The translations under genes and the position numbers were made by a program. A stretch of 64,000 nucleotides of DNA, taken from Roseateles amylovorans (lineage in GTDB: Bacteria > Pseudomonadota > Gammaproteobacteria > Burkholderiales > Burkholderiaceae_C). Where the stretch lies: contig NZ_CP104562.2 in assembly GCF_025398155.2 (NCBI RefSeq), forward strand, positions 3,844,001 through 3,908,000, written 5' to 3'. Shown here one piece after another: positions 37,141-46,467 of this stretch. Position 1 is the stretch's first letter, and each line of letters opens with the position of its first letter. The notes beneath the pieces are model-generated. The model saw only the letters and a program-made list of their open reading frames with translations, did not search any database and was not told where the DNA came from.

Positions 37141-38061
37141 ATGCACAGCTCCACCACCGCGCCGACCTCGGCCGCCTCTCACCCCACGCCCTGGCTGGCT
37201 TATGTCTGCCTGGCCGCGAGCACCAGCCTGATCGGCAGTTATGTCGGGCTGTCCAAATTGCTGGTGGTGGTGTTTCCGGTGTTCCTGCTGGCGTGGCTGC
37301 GCTTCGGCATTGCGGCGGTGGTGATGCTGCCCTGGCTGCGGCGCACACCGGGCGAGGCGACGATGTCCGGCCGCACCCGGGGGCTGGTGTTCCTGGAATC
37401 CTTCATCGGCAACTTCCTGTTCTCGATCTGCCTGCTGTTCGGCCTGAAACAAAGCTCCGCCGTGGTGGCCGGCGTGATCATGGCGGGCATCCCCGCAGCG
37501 GTGGCGCTGTTGAGCTGGATCTTCCTGCGTGAGCGGATCGCCCCACGCACGCTGGGCGGCATTGCGCTGGCGGTGGCGGGCATCGCGATGGTGGCGCTGA
37601 GCCGGCACGACGCCAGCCAGCAGAGCGGCTGGGGCGCGCTGTTGCTGCTGGCCGCCGTGTTCTGCGAGGCAGGCTATGTGGTCATCGGCAAACGGCTCAC
37701 GCAAGACCTGTCGCCCAAGCGGATCAGCGCGCTGATCAACCTCTGGGGTCTGGCCTTGGTGACGCCGCTGGGCCTGTGGCAGGCGCTGGATTTCGACTTC
37801 AGCGTGGTCCGCGCGCCGCACTGGGGCTTGCTGACCTTCTACGCCGTGGCCGCCAGCATGGTCACGGTCTGGCTGTGGATGAAGGGGCTGCGCCAGATCC
37901 CGGCCGCCAAGGCGGGCGTGTTCATGGTGTTCCTGCCGATCGCCACCGCGCTGGTCGGTCTGCTGTTCCTGGGCGAGCACCTCACCGGCATCCAGTTGCT
38001 GGCCTATGCCCTGGCGCTGGGCGGCGTCATCTTGGCCACCTGGCCCAACCGTGGTCTATGA
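37141..38061 (+). CDS. EamA/DMT-family transporter
   Basis: 306 residues from ATG 37141, about ten membrane segments: AYVCLAASTSLIGSYVGLSK, FLLAWLRFGIAAVVMLPWL, QSSAVVAGVIMAGIPAAVAL, KAGVFMVFLPIATALVGLLF. Two EamA repeats; small-metabolite exporter of unknown substrate, distinct in sequence from the one at 33393. Divergent from the DUF3052 gene. Confidence 0.88.
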   Translation: MHSSTTAPTSAASHPTPWLAYVCLAASTSLIGSYVGLSKLLVVVFPVFLLAWLRFGIAAVVMLPWLRRTPGEATMSGRTRGLVFLESFIGNFLFSICLLFGLKQSSAVVAGVIMAGIPAAVALLSWIFLRERIAPRTLGGIALAVAGIAMVALSRHDASQQSGWGALLLLAAVFCEAGYVVIGKRLTQDLSPKRISALINLWGLALVTPLGLWQALDFDFSVVRAPHWGLLTFYAVAASMVTVWLWMKGLRQIPAAKAGVFMVFLPIATALVGLLFLGEHLTGIQLLAYALALGGVILATWPNRGL

Positions 38062-38182
38062 CCGGTCCATAAAAAACCATGGCTCACGCGATCGAAAACG
38101 AAGGTTAAGCGGTTAAGGGGCCGGTTTTTCTACTACCAATGCCATACCATTTCGGGATCCGACGCGCCTACGCCGAGCCCTG

Positions 38183-39157
38183 ATGCCGCTTTCACCCTCC
38201 GAGTCCCCCGCCTCCCCCGCTGACTCACCCACCGATTCCGCCTTGTCGTCCGCCCGGGCCGACGTCGCCCCCGCCGCCGCAGTCACGGACTGGGACACCT
38301 GGCTGACGGACTGGTACGCCGTACTCCGTCAAACGCCGCGCGATCTGGCGGACGCCGCCGGGTCGGGCCGCGCGACGCTGAAGACCTCGTCGTCCGGCGC
38401 CATCCCGCATGCGCTGGTGTTCGCGCCACATCCGGACGACGAATGCATCGTCGGCGCCCTGCCCCTGCGACTGCGGCGGGAAGCGGGCTGGCGCGTCACC
38501 AATGTGGCGGTCACCCTGGGCAGCCGGCAGGACCGCCGCGCCGAACGCCTGGCCGAATTGCGTGCCGCCTGCGCGGTGCTGGATTTCGAGGTGCGCCTGC
38601 TGGCCGATGACGGTTTCGAGCAGATCAAGCCGGAAGCGGCCGATGCGGACACGCCGCTGTGGCGCGAGCAGGTCCGCCAGACCGCCGCCCTACTGGCGGC
38701 CGAGCGGCCCGCGCTGGTGCTGGTGCCGCATGCGCAGGACGGCATTCCCACGCACATCGGCGTCCATCGGCTGGTGACGGCCGCGCTGCGCGAGGCCCGA
38801 CTGAGCACCGTCGTCGCCCACACCGAGTTCTGGGCCACCCAGCCCGCGCCCACCACCCTGATCGAAACCGGCCTGCGCGACACCGCCCGGCTGGTGCGGG
38901 CGCTGGCCTGCCATGTCGGCGAGATCGAGCGCAATCCGTACCATCTGCGCTTGCCCGCCTGGATGGCGGACAACGTCCGGCGTGGCGGCGAGTTGCTGGC
39001 CGGGCCCGGCGAGACGCCGCCGCCGTTCGGCTTCGCCACGCTGTACCGGCTGACGCGCTGGGTCGACGGCGCCGCCGCCCACGACCTGACCGCGTCGGTC
39101 TGGTCCTGCGAGCAGCCGCTGGACGTGGCCGCCCTCCTTTCCACCGATCGTTCCTGA
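38183..39157 (+). CDS. PIG-L family deacetylase
   Basis: 324 residues. Zinc-dependent N-acetyl sugar deacetylase family: ALVFAPHPDDECIVGALPL carries the HPDDE zinc/catalytic motif, and PHAQDGIPTHIGVHRLV the later histidine ligands. The first ~70 residues are A/S/P-rich and variable. The substrate is not known; the gene is 19 bases before an AstE/AspA-like gene and is probably cotranscribed with it. Confidence 0.85.
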   Translation: MPLSPSESPASPADSPTDSALSSARADVAPAAAVTDWDTWLTDWYAVLRQTPRDLADAAGSGRATLKTSSSGAIPHALVFAPHPDDECIVGALPLRLRREAGWRVTNVAVTLGSRQDRRAERLAELRAACAVLDFEVRLLADDGFEQIKPEAADADTPLWREQVRQTAALLAAERPALVLVPHAQDGIPTHIGVHRLVTAALREARLSTVVAHTEFWATQPAPTTLIETGLRDTARLVRALACHVGEIERNPYHLRLPAWMADNVRRGGELLAGPGETPPPFGFATLYRLTRWVDGAAAHDLTASVWSCEQPLDVAALLSTDRS

Positions 39158-39176
39158 CCGACCTCCCGCCCCCACC

Positions 39177-40160
39177 ATGAGCCAAGCGCCCACCCATCTC
39201 CGCATCCATCAGTTCGCCGGCCTGAAGCCCGGTCCCCGCCTGCTGGTCACGGCCGCGGTGCATGGCAACGAAGTGGCCGGCGTGGGCGCAATCCAGCGGG
39301 TGATGGCCCTGATCGACAGCGGCGCCCTCACCCTGCTGCAGGGCACGCTGACGATGATTCCCATCGTCAATCCGTTGGCGCATCGGCTGCAGCGTCGCGA
39401 GGGGGAACGCAACCTCAATCGCAATCTGCGGGTGAATCCGATCCCGCAGGATTTCGAGGACCGCATCGCCAACCGGCTCTGCCCCTGGCTGGCCGACAGC
39501 GATGTGCTGCTGGACCTGCACAGCTTCAACAACCCCGGCCCGGCCTTCGCGATGCTCGGCCCGCGGGACAACGACGGCGATCTCGAGCCCTTCCGCCACC
39601 AGGCCGCCGAAAGCGCGCTGGCGCTGGCGGTGGGCACCGGTCGCATCGTCGAAGGCTGGCTCTCGACCTATGCCCTGGGACTGAAGCGCCGCGCGGCGAA
39701 CATCGGCGATGGCTCGCGCCGCATGGCCCTGCAGCAGGATCCGCACTACGGCGTGGGCACCACCGAATACATGCGCAGCCAGGGTGGCTACGGCATCACG
39801 CTGGAATGCGGCCAGCATGCGGATCCGCAAGGGCCGGAGGTGGCCTTCCAGGCCATCCTGCGCACCCTGGCCCAGCTGGGCATGGTGGCGCCGGACCAGG
39901 TTCAACAGGCCGACCCGAACCGCCCGGTGGAGCTGCTGCAGCTGTATGAGGTGATCGATCGCGCCGATGTCGACGACCGGTTCGAGCGCGAATGGGCCAG
40001 CTTTGACGCACTGGCGCTGGGTGAGCGCATCGGCACCCGGGCGGACGGCACGCCGGTGCTGGCCCCGTTCGCCGGACGCATCGTCTTTCCCAACAGCAAG
40101 GCCGAGCCGGGACACGAATGGTTCTACCTGGCAAAACCCAGCGACCGCGTGTTGACTTGA
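39177..40160 (+). CDS. succinylglutamate desuccinylase/aspartoacylase-family protein
   Basis: 327 residues of the M14-like zinc hydrolase fold: HGNE in VTAAVHGNEVAGVGA and the later histidine in LLDLHSFNNPGPAF are the zinc ligands; ERNLNRNLRVNP is the substrate-binding arginine segment. ITLECGQHADP provides the catalytic glutamate. Close to AstE/AspA but not in an arginine-degradation operon, so the substrate is unknown; pairing with a PIG-L deacetylase suggests action on acylated compounds. Confidence 0.85.
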   Translation: MSQAPTHLRIHQFAGLKPGPRLLVTAAVHGNEVAGVGAIQRVMALIDSGALTLLQGTLTMIPIVNPLAHRLQRREGERNLNRNLRVNPIPQDFEDRIANRLCPWLADSDVLLDLHSFNNPGPAFAMLGPRDNDGDLEPFRHQAAESALALAVGTGRIVEGWLSTYALGLKRRAANIGDGSRRMALQQDPHYGVGTTEYMRSQGGYGITLECGQHADPQGPEVAFQAILRTLAQLGMVAPDQVQQADPNRPVELLQLYEVIDRADVDDRFEREWASFDALALGERIGTRADGTPVLAPFAGRIVFPNSKAEPGHEWFYLAKPSDRVLT

Positions 40161-40182
40161 GCCTCGGGCTAGAGTGGCGGCC

Positions 40183-40890
40183 ATGAACGACACGACCGCC
40201 CACCTTCCTTCCCACGCCGATGCGGACGCGATCCGCATCGACTTCGTTTCCGACGTCGCCTGCCCCTGGTGCGCGGTCGGCTTGAAGTCGCTGGAGACCG
40301 CACTGGCGCGCCTGCCGGACCTGAAGGTCGACCTGCACTTCCAGCCCTTCGAACTCAATCCGCAGATGCCGGCGGAAGGCGAAGACATCGAGGAACATCT
40401 GACCCGCAAGTACGGTTCCACCACCGAGCAGCGCACCCAGATCCGCGACCATCTGCGCCAACGCGGCGCTGCGGTGGGCTTCACTTTCACCGAAGGCGCG
40501 CGCAGCCGCATCTGGAACACCTTCGATGCGCACCGGCTGCTGCACTGGGCCGGCCTGCAATCGCCCGCGGCCCAGCACGACCTGAAGCTGGCGCTGCTCA
40601 CCGCCTATCACACCGATGGACGCAACCCCGGCGACCGCGAAGTGCTGCTGAAGACGGTCACCGCCCTCGGCCTGGACAGCGCCGAGGCCGCGCGGGTGCT
40701 CGACAGCGACCGCTATGCCGAGGAGGTGCGCCAGGCCGAAGCCTTCTGGCAGCAGCAAGGCATCAGCTCGGTGCCTTCGGTCATCATCAACGAGCGCTAC
40801 CTGGTCCAGGGCGGACAGCCGCCCGAGGCCTTTGAGCAGGCGCTGCGCCGCGTGGCAGCCGAGCAAAGCAAAGCGCGGCAGGCGGAGTGA
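40183..40890 (+). CDS. DsbA-family oxidoreductase (FrnE-like)
   Basis: 235 residues from ATG 40183. Thioredoxin-fold protein with redox motif CPWC in FVSDVACPWCAVGLKSLE, LHFQPFELNPQMP, and cis-proline region QGISSVPSVIINERYLVQGGQP. No signal peptide, so cytoplasmic, like FrnE. Ends ahead of a clear terminator. Confidence 0.88.
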   Translation: MNDTTAHLPSHADADAIRIDFVSDVACPWCAVGLKSLETALARLPDLKVDLHFQPFELNPQMPAEGEDIEEHLTRKYGSTTEQRTQIRDHLRQRGAAVGFTFTEGARSRIWNTFDAHRLLHWAGLQSPAAQHDLKLALLTAYHTDGRNPGDREVLLKTVTALGLDSAEAARVLDSDRYAEEVRQAEAFWQQQGISSVPSVIINERYLVQGGQPPEAFEQALRRVAAEQSKARQAE

Positions 40891-40963
40891 TCCGCCGGCA
40901 CAAGTAGGACTATCCGTGGGTCGGGCCGAGGCCAGACCTGAGACAATCCAGCCATCGTGCCAT

Positions 40964-41000
40964 CGGGGCCCGCGTCCTTCGCCGGCCCCGTTTGTTTTTC
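40964..41000 (+). terminator. Rho-independent terminator after DsbA-like gene
   Basis: CGGGGCC (40964-40970) pairs with GGCCCCG (40984-40990), followed by TTTGTTTTT. It ends the PIG-L/AstE-like/DsbA-like transcript and insulates rdgC. Confidence 0.88.
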
Positions 41001-41062
41001 TCGCGGCTTTGTCTGTCTAACGCAGGTCAAGTCGCGTCAATTTCGCGTTTGCAGTCCCGCCC

Positions 41063-42103
41063 ATGTTCAAGAACCTGATCATTTACCGCATCGCCAATGA
41101 TTGGCAGCCCAACGCCGACACGCTGGAAGACGCGCTGGAGCAGGAACGTTTCAAGCCCTGCGGCGCCACCGAGGCGCTGTCCGCCGGCTGGGTGCCGCCG
41201 CGCGGCGAGCCGGGCGCCCGCCTGCTCGAGGACATCGACGGCCATTGGCTGCTGAGCCTGCGGCTGGAAAAGCGGGTGCTGCCGGGCTCGGTGGTGCGCG
41301 AGCATGTCGAAGAAATGATGGAGCGGATCGAGCACGAGACCGGCCGCCGCCCGGGCAAAAAGCAGCAGCGTGACCTGAAGGATCAGGCCACGCAGGAGCT
41401 GCTGCCCCGCGCCTTCACGCTGCAATCGCACCTGCGCGTCTGGATCTCGCCCAAGCAAGGCCTGTTGATGGTGGATGCGGGCTCCATCGGCAAGGCCGAC
41501 GAGCTGATCAGCCTGCTGGTGAAGGCCGATTCCTCGATCAACCTGCACCTGCTGCAGAGCGCCGAATCGCCGGCGACCTGCATGGCGGCCTGGCTGATGG
41601 ATGGCGTGCCGCCGGCGGACTTCGTCATCGACCGGGATTGCGAACTGAAGGCCGCCGATGAAATGAAGGCCGCGGTGCGCTACGCCCGACACAACCTGGA
41701 CACCGACGAGGTGAAGGCCCATCTGACCAGCGGCAAGATGCCCACGCGCCTGGCCATGACCTGGCGCGAGCGGGTGTCCTTCACCCTGACCGACACGCTG
41801 CAGATCAAGGGCATCAAGTTCCTGGACATCGTGTTCGATGGCCGCGACAAGCCGGCCAAGGACGAGGCCTTTGACGTCGATGCCGCGCTGGCCACCGGCG
41901 AGCTGAGCGGCCTGATCCCGGAGCTGGTCGAAGGCCTGGGCGGTGAGTTGGACTTCATCGGACAGTCGGCGAAGATTGCGGCGGAGCATGCGCCGAGCCC
42001 CTCCGCCAAGCTTGCATCGGTAACCGCATCCGGCAACAGCGCCGACGCCGACACCCGCAACGACGATGCGATGGCGTCGACTGAATCCGCTCCTTGGGAT
42101 TGA
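41063..42103 (+). CDS. rdgC: recombination-associated protein RdgC
   Basis: 346 residues opening MFKNLIIYRIANDW and with GWVPPRG, LLSLRLEKRVLPGSVVRE, VDAGSIGKADELISLLVKA, IKGIKFLDIVFD. RdgC forms a ring dimer around double-stranded DNA and limits RecA activity. About 40 residues longer than E. coli RdgC because of an A/S-rich C-terminal tail. Monocistronic, behind a terminator. Confidence 0.93.
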   Translation: MFKNLIIYRIANDWQPNADTLEDALEQERFKPCGATEALSAGWVPPRGEPGARLLEDIDGHWLLSLRLEKRVLPGSVVREHVEEMMERIEHETGRRPGKKQQRDLKDQATQELLPRAFTLQSHLRVWISPKQGLLMVDAGSIGKADELISLLVKADSSINLHLLQSAESPATCMAAWLMDGVPPADFVIDRDCELKAADEMKAAVRYARHNLDTDEVKAHLTSGKMPTRLAMTWRERVSFTLTDTLQIKGIKFLDIVFDGRDKPAKDEAFDVDAALATGELSGLIPELVEGLGGELDFIGQSAKIAAEHAPSPSAKLASVTASGNSADADTRNDDAMASTESAPWD

Positions 42104-42235
42104 GTTCGAGTCAACGCGCGGCGCACCCCACGGTCGAATCCACGTCCACCGTGCGTGGAGCTTGAAGTCCTTCTGAGGCCACTCAGTCCACGTTCCAGTT
42201 TCGGAACGGTGACTCTGACTTCAAAGGACCATCTC

Positions 42236-44263
42236 ATGTCTGCAATCCGACCTGCCAAGCCTTCCCGTCGTCAGGTGCTGAGTGGCCTCGCGGCTGCTGC
42301 CCTGGCGCCGAACGCGGCGCTGGCTCAGTCAGTACCTGCGCCGATCATCGACCGGGTCGGGGGCGGTCCGCCGCCCCAGGTTCGCAACTGCGGCGATCTG
42401 TACAAGATGCTGTCCAGCATCGATCCGAAGGGACAGGCCGTCGGCAAGTCCTACGCCCTGACGCAGGGCAACCGGTTGACGCCGAACTTCTGGGCCAGCG
42501 CGCCCTTCGGCGCCTGGTCCAACTACCCGCACCACCCGACGGTCAGCCCGTTCTCCCAAGCGCTGAAGGATGCGGTGCAACTCGGCATCGTCGCCGGGCA
42601 GACATCGAAGCGTTGCTTCATTGATCTCTTCAATCTGCAGCAGGGCACGGCCGGTTTGTTCGACGACCCCGCACTGAATCCCACGCCGCTCCGGCAACTG
42701 GCCGATTTCATCAACGCCCTGCCCGCCGCGGCCACGCCGACCCTGCGCTACGTCACCGGCTTTCCCGACACCACGGCCTTTGCACCGGATCCGCTGGTGC
42801 GCAGCCTGTTCGCTCCGGGCCTGATCCGCCACCCGAAGGCCACGGTCTACATGGCCGCCTACCAACCCAACGTCGTCCGCAGCGAGTTCCACCCGGGTGA
42901 TTTTTCAAAGCTGCTGGAGGCGCTCTTGGACTTCGGCTTCAAGGCGGTGAGCGAGGCGGATGCGTCCTTGTACGGCGCGTCGATGCAGGCGGTTGCAGGC
43001 CTGCGCGGCACGATCAAGTTGCTGTTCGAGATGATGCTGTCGCAGGCCCACTTTCCGGCAGTGACCTGGAACCATTCCAAGATTTTTGCCATGAACGGGG
43101 CGGCGCTGGTCACCGGCGGGATCAATTACTGGGCCGACTACTACGCCTCGCGTCCGCGGACGACGGTGCTGGATCTGAGCCTGCAGATGGACGGTGATGC
43201 GGCCGTGTCCGCGCATCGCTTCGCCGACGAGAGCTGGACCTACTTCAATGGCTTACCGTCCTGGGATACTGGCAGTTGGGCCAAGTCCGCCGTGATCGCC
43301 AATGGACTGTCCTCGTTCAAGGACACGCGTCAAACGCCATTGTTCGGCCAGTACGACAGCTTCCAGGCCTATTCCGACAATCAGATGCGCCATCTGGCGG
43401 ACTACGGCCCCTTCGCATCGGGCGCCTCCATTCTGGCGGTGGGCAAGACTGGCCAATGGCCCGACAACACCGGCCTGCCCTCCCAGTATGTGGATGCGAT
43501 GCGGGACTTGCTGATTGCCATGGTGGAGGCCATCGGGCAATCCAGGCAGGGCAATGCAGGCCTGGGCCTGGCGGCCTATCTGGCGCACCGGCTCGACGAA
43601 GTCACGCAACCGGATTTCGCCGCCATGCTGGCGGCCCAGTCCGTCAATCCAGCGCATTGGGCGAGCAGGACGGCGCGGGTGGTGGCGTCCGCCTCGGCGA
43701 CGCAGGTCTTGCGTCTTTCACAGCAAAGCCTGGTGGATGCCTATGCCGCAGGCTCCGCCGCATTTCGCGCCTTGGTGAAGGTCTTCAACACGATGTGCGG
43801 CACCGATTGGGATGGTTGGGTGTGGCCGTGGGATCTGCTCAACGGCACGGCGGTCGGTTGCTCTCGCATGCTTCAAGCGAAGGGGGCGGCGCAGATTCAG
43901 CTGATCATGTCTTACGGCGACAGCGGCTGGTCGGACAGCGGCACGCCGATCACCTACAAGGCCCGCCTGGCGGCTTCGCTGCGGATGTTGGCCGCCACCG
44001 GGACGATTGCGCCGATCGCGGACATCCCGGGGCTGGTGGAACGTTCCGTCGACTACCGACGCGTGTCGCCTGGCATCACCAACGACGGCAACCACGCCAA
44101 GGCGGTGATCGTCGACAACAGCCTGGCCTACATCGGCTCCGACAACGCCTATCCGAACTACAACCTGCAGTTTGGCACCTGGCTGGATGATGCCAACGCG
44201 GTGCGCCGGTTGGTGGACAACTACTGGCAGCCGCTGTGGGACAAACACACCGTGAAGGGGTGA
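42236..44263 (+). CDS. secreted phospholipase D-like protein, Tat signal
   Basis: 675 residues from ATG 42236. N-terminal SRRQVLSGLAAAALAPNAALA is a twin-arginine signal. Two PLD half-sites: WNHSKIFAMNG in mid-protein and GNHAKAVIVDNSLAYIGSDN near the end. The second is a canonical HxKx4D; in the first the aspartate position is Asn. PLD-superfamily enzymes cleave phosphodiesters in lipids or nucleic acids. The middle 350 residues have no motif I recognise. Not obviously in an operon; exported to periplasm or outside. Confidence 0.75.
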   Translation: MSAIRPAKPSRRQVLSGLAAAALAPNAALAQSVPAPIIDRVGGGPPPQVRNCGDLYKMLSSIDPKGQAVGKSYALTQGNRLTPNFWASAPFGAWSNYPHHPTVSPFSQALKDAVQLGIVAGQTSKRCFIDLFNLQQGTAGLFDDPALNPTPLRQLADFINALPAAATPTLRYVTGFPDTTAFAPDPLVRSLFAPGLIRHPKATVYMAAYQPNVVRSEFHPGDFSKLLEALLDFGFKAVSEADASLYGASMQAVAGLRGTIKLLFEMMLSQAHFPAVTWNHSKIFAMNGAALVTGGINYWADYYASRPRTTVLDLSLQMDGDAAVSAHRFADESWTYFNGLPSWDTGSWAKSAVIANGLSSFKDTRQTPLFGQYDSFQAYSDNQMRHLADYGPFASGASILAVGKTGQWPDNTGLPSQYVDAMRDLLIAMVEAIGQSRQGNAGLGLAAYLAHRLDEVTQPDFAAMLAAQSVNPAHWASRTARVVASASATQVLRLSQQSLVDAYAAGSAAFRALVKVFNTMCGTDWDGWVWPWDLLNGTAVGCSRMLQAKGAAQIQLIMSYGDSGWSDSGTPITYKARLAASLRMLAATGTIAPIADIPGLVERSVDYRRVSPGITNDGNHAKAVIVDNSLAYIGSDNAYPNYNLQFGTWLDDANAVRRLVDNYWQPLWDKHTVKG

Positions 44264-44293
44264 TGGCTGCCTCCGATCGGCGAGGCGGAGCGC

Positions 44294-44875
44294 TTAGAAC
44301 AGGTCCTGCTGCTCGCCGACCTGCTGCCCGGTGGCACGGGCCTCGATGGCCAGCAACTTGAGCTTGGTGGCCACCCCGCCCGCAGCGGAGAACCCGGTGA
44401 GGTTCGCGCTTTTGCCGGCCGAGGGGCTGCCCATCACCCGGTGACAGGGGACGATCGGCGCGAACGGATTGCGCCCCTCGGCGCGCCCGACCGCTCGGGC
44501 CGCGCCGGGCTGTCCCAGCCGGACGGCGACCTCGCCGTAGGTGAGCGTCTGTCCCACCGGAATGCGTCGGGTGAAGGCCAGCACCTGCCGCTCGAAGGTC
44601 GGGATGGCGCTGTCGTCCAGCACGATCTCCTGCAAGTCCCGCGGCTCGCCGGCCAACAGCGCCCACACGCCCTCGCAAGCGCTTTGCACGAAGGCGGGCA
44701 ACTGATCGAACACCACGACTTCGCGTGCGGTCGGAAAACGTACCCGCATGCGGTCACGGGTGGCGCCGGCGCTGTCCTCGGGCAACTGGGACCCGACGAT
44801 CGCGTCCTCGTGCCAGGCGATGCCACAGGTGCCCAGCACCGTAAGGTAGCAATGAAAGCAAACGAGGCCACTCAC
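44294..44875 (-). CDS. ogt: O6-alkylguanine-DNA alkyltransferase
   Basis: 193 residues. Repairs O6-alkylguanine by irreversible transfer to its own cysteine in IVPCHRVMGS; helix-turn-helix TYGEVAVRLGQPGAARAVGRA and GGVATKLKLLAIE are standard. The N-terminal domain (about 90 residues) is of the Ogt type and lacks an Ada regulatory part. Convergent with the PLD-like gene. Confidence 0.9.
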   Translation of the reverse strand: MSGLVCFHCYLTVLGTCGIAWHEDAIVGSQLPEDSAGATRDRMRVRFPTAREVVVFDQLPAFVQSACEGVWALLAGEPRDLQEIVLDDSAIPTFERQVLAFTRRIPVGQTLTYGEVAVRLGQPGAARAVGRAEGRNPFAPIVPCHRVMGSPSAGKSANLTGFSAAGGVATKLKLLAIEARATGQQVGEQQDLF

Positions 44876-44991
44876 GGCGTCAGGCTCACTCGCGCGGAAG
44901 CGGCCAAGGATGCGGCGGGTGCAGCGGCCGAGGTCAGGGCGTGCTGCACTTGAAGTTCCAGTCCGGCGTCAGCGGGGGCGTCACCGGGGCG

Positions 44992-46044
44992 TCAAACCGA
45001 CACCGGCGCCTGGAAGGCGGGATGCTGGCTGGCGATCTCCGCGGCCGTCAGGCGCGCCTGGGTAGCCATCGCGGCGACTTCACGGGGCGACAGGGCCTTG
45101 AGCTTGTGATCGGACCACACCTGACGCCAGCGACGCGCACCCGGCAGGCCGTTCCACAGTCCCAAGGCATGGCGCATGGCCTGCGACCAGGGACGGCCGG
45201 CGGCGACCTGGCGATCGAGGTAGTCCAGCCACAGCGCCTCGACCGCCTCGCGGCTGGCGGCGGGCGGGTTCGCTTCGCCGAAGAAGCGCTGGTCCCAGCC
45301 GATCATCTGCCAGGGCTCGTGATAGGCCTGCCGTCCGACCATGACGCCGTCGACATGGCGGAGCTGCTCGGCAATCTCGTCGTCGGTCTTGATGCCGCCG
45401 TTGATGGCGATGGTCAGATGCGGAAACTCGCGCTTGAGCTGGTGCACGAGTTCGTAGCGCAGCGGTGGGATGTCCCGGTTTTCCTTCGGCGACAGGCCTT
45501 GCAGCCAGGCATTGCGTGCGTGGACGATGAAGACCTCGCAGCCGGCCTCGGCGACCGTGCCGACGAAGTCGCGCACGAAGTCATAGCTTTCGATCTTGTC
45601 GATGCCGATGCGGTGTTTCACCGTGATAGGGATGCGATTGACAGCGTCCTTCATCGCCTTGACGCCATCGGCGACCAATTGGGGCTCCGCCATCAGGCAG
45701 GCGCCGAAGGCGCCGCGCTGCACGCGCTCGCTGGGGCAGCCGCAATTGAGGTTGACCTCGTCATAGCCCCACTGTTCGGCCAGTTTGGCGCAGGCGGCGA
45801 GATCGGCCGGTTCCGAGCCGCCGAGCTGCAGCGCGACGGGATGCTCCTGCTCGTTGAAGTCCAGATGCCGGGGCTGGTCGCCATGCAGGATGGCACCGGT
45901 GGTGACCATCTCGGTGTAGAGCAGCGTGTGGCGGGTCAGCAGCCGGTGGAAGTAGCGGCAGTGGCGATCGGTCCAGTCGAGCATGGGGGCGACGGACAGG
46001 CGCCAGGGGCTCCTGGCGATTGATTTATCAGGGGAATCAGACAT
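44992..46044 (-). CDS. dusA: tRNA-dihydrouridine synthase A
   Basis: 350 residues from ATG 46044. FMN enzyme reducing uridine 20/20a in tRNA D-loops. WRLSVAPMLDWTDRHCRYF, DEVNLNCGCPSERVQRGAFG with the catalytic cysteine in NCGCPS, TVKHRIGID, FIVHARNAWLQGLSPKENR and VMVGRQAYHEPW are DusA-specific. The 5' end of dusA is a known attachment site for a family of island/prophage integrases, and an integrase remnant begins 143 bases upstream here. Confidence 0.94.
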   Translation of the reverse strand: MSDSPDKSIARSPWRLSVAPMLDWTDRHCRYFHRLLTRHTLLYTEMVTTGAILHGDQPRHLDFNEQEHPVALQLGGSEPADLAACAKLAEQWGYDEVNLNCGCPSERVQRGAFGACLMAEPQLVADGVKAMKDAVNRIPITVKHRIGIDKIESYDFVRDFVGTVAEAGCEVFIVHARNAWLQGLSPKENRDIPPLRYELVHQLKREFPHLTIAINGGIKTDDEIAEQLRHVDGVMVGRQAYHEPWQMIGWDQRFFGEANPPAASREAVEALWLDYLDRQVAAGRPWSQAMRHALGLWNGLPGARRWRQVWSDHKLKALSPREVAAMATQARLTAAEIASQHPAFQAPVSV

Positions 46045-46187
46045 CTTTGACGCATGCAACGAGGTGCGAAACTGCACAGAATTTCCCTGGGATGTCGCTT
46101 GGAACTGGGACCGCAGTGCAAAGAGTGCTCGGCCTGGAGGGACCGGAGCAAGACAGGGAGCAGGGAAGGCCCGCTGGAGCCTTGGCG

Positions 46188-46371
46188 GTGATTATCCCGC
46201 TGAACGGAGAGTGGCGTGTTCAGGTGCGCCGGGGGGGCCGAAACCAGCTAGGACTCTCGCGACGAAAGCGCTGGCTGAGGCTTGGGCTCGGGCGGATGAG
46301 GTCTATCTTGAGGCGGGACTCGCCGGCACGTCGTCTCGACCAACCATTGGGTATCTGATCAAGCGCTATCC
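46188..46371 (+). pseudogene. N-terminal remnant of a tyrosine-recombinase integrase
   Basis: From a GTG at 46188 (GGAG 8 bases upstream) the frame reads VIIPLNGEWRVQVRRGG, the typical first strand pair of phage/island integrases. At a run of G near 46230-46236 the similarity moves to another frame: TLATKALAEAWARADEVYLE … PTIGYLIKRY, the arm-binding domain. So about 60 residues survive with one frameshift, and the core-binding and catalytic domains are gone. It points away from dusA. Confidence 0.7.
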
Positions 46372-46467
46372 GACATTGCCGCAGCAGGTTCAATTCGAAG
46401 TCGTGGGCGTGTTTAAAACCTTCACGTGCTGTACCAACGGGGTTCTGGGAAGTAACTTGTTGGGTTC

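Noticed and set aside
33384..38061. Two EamA genes as a recent duplication
   Set aside because: The two proteins differ throughout in sequence and have different neighbours; only the family is shared.
46340..46420. tRNA-like GGTTCAATTCG stretch next to the integrase stub
   Set aside because: It resembles a T-loop sequence, but no acceptor or anticodon stems could be folded around it.
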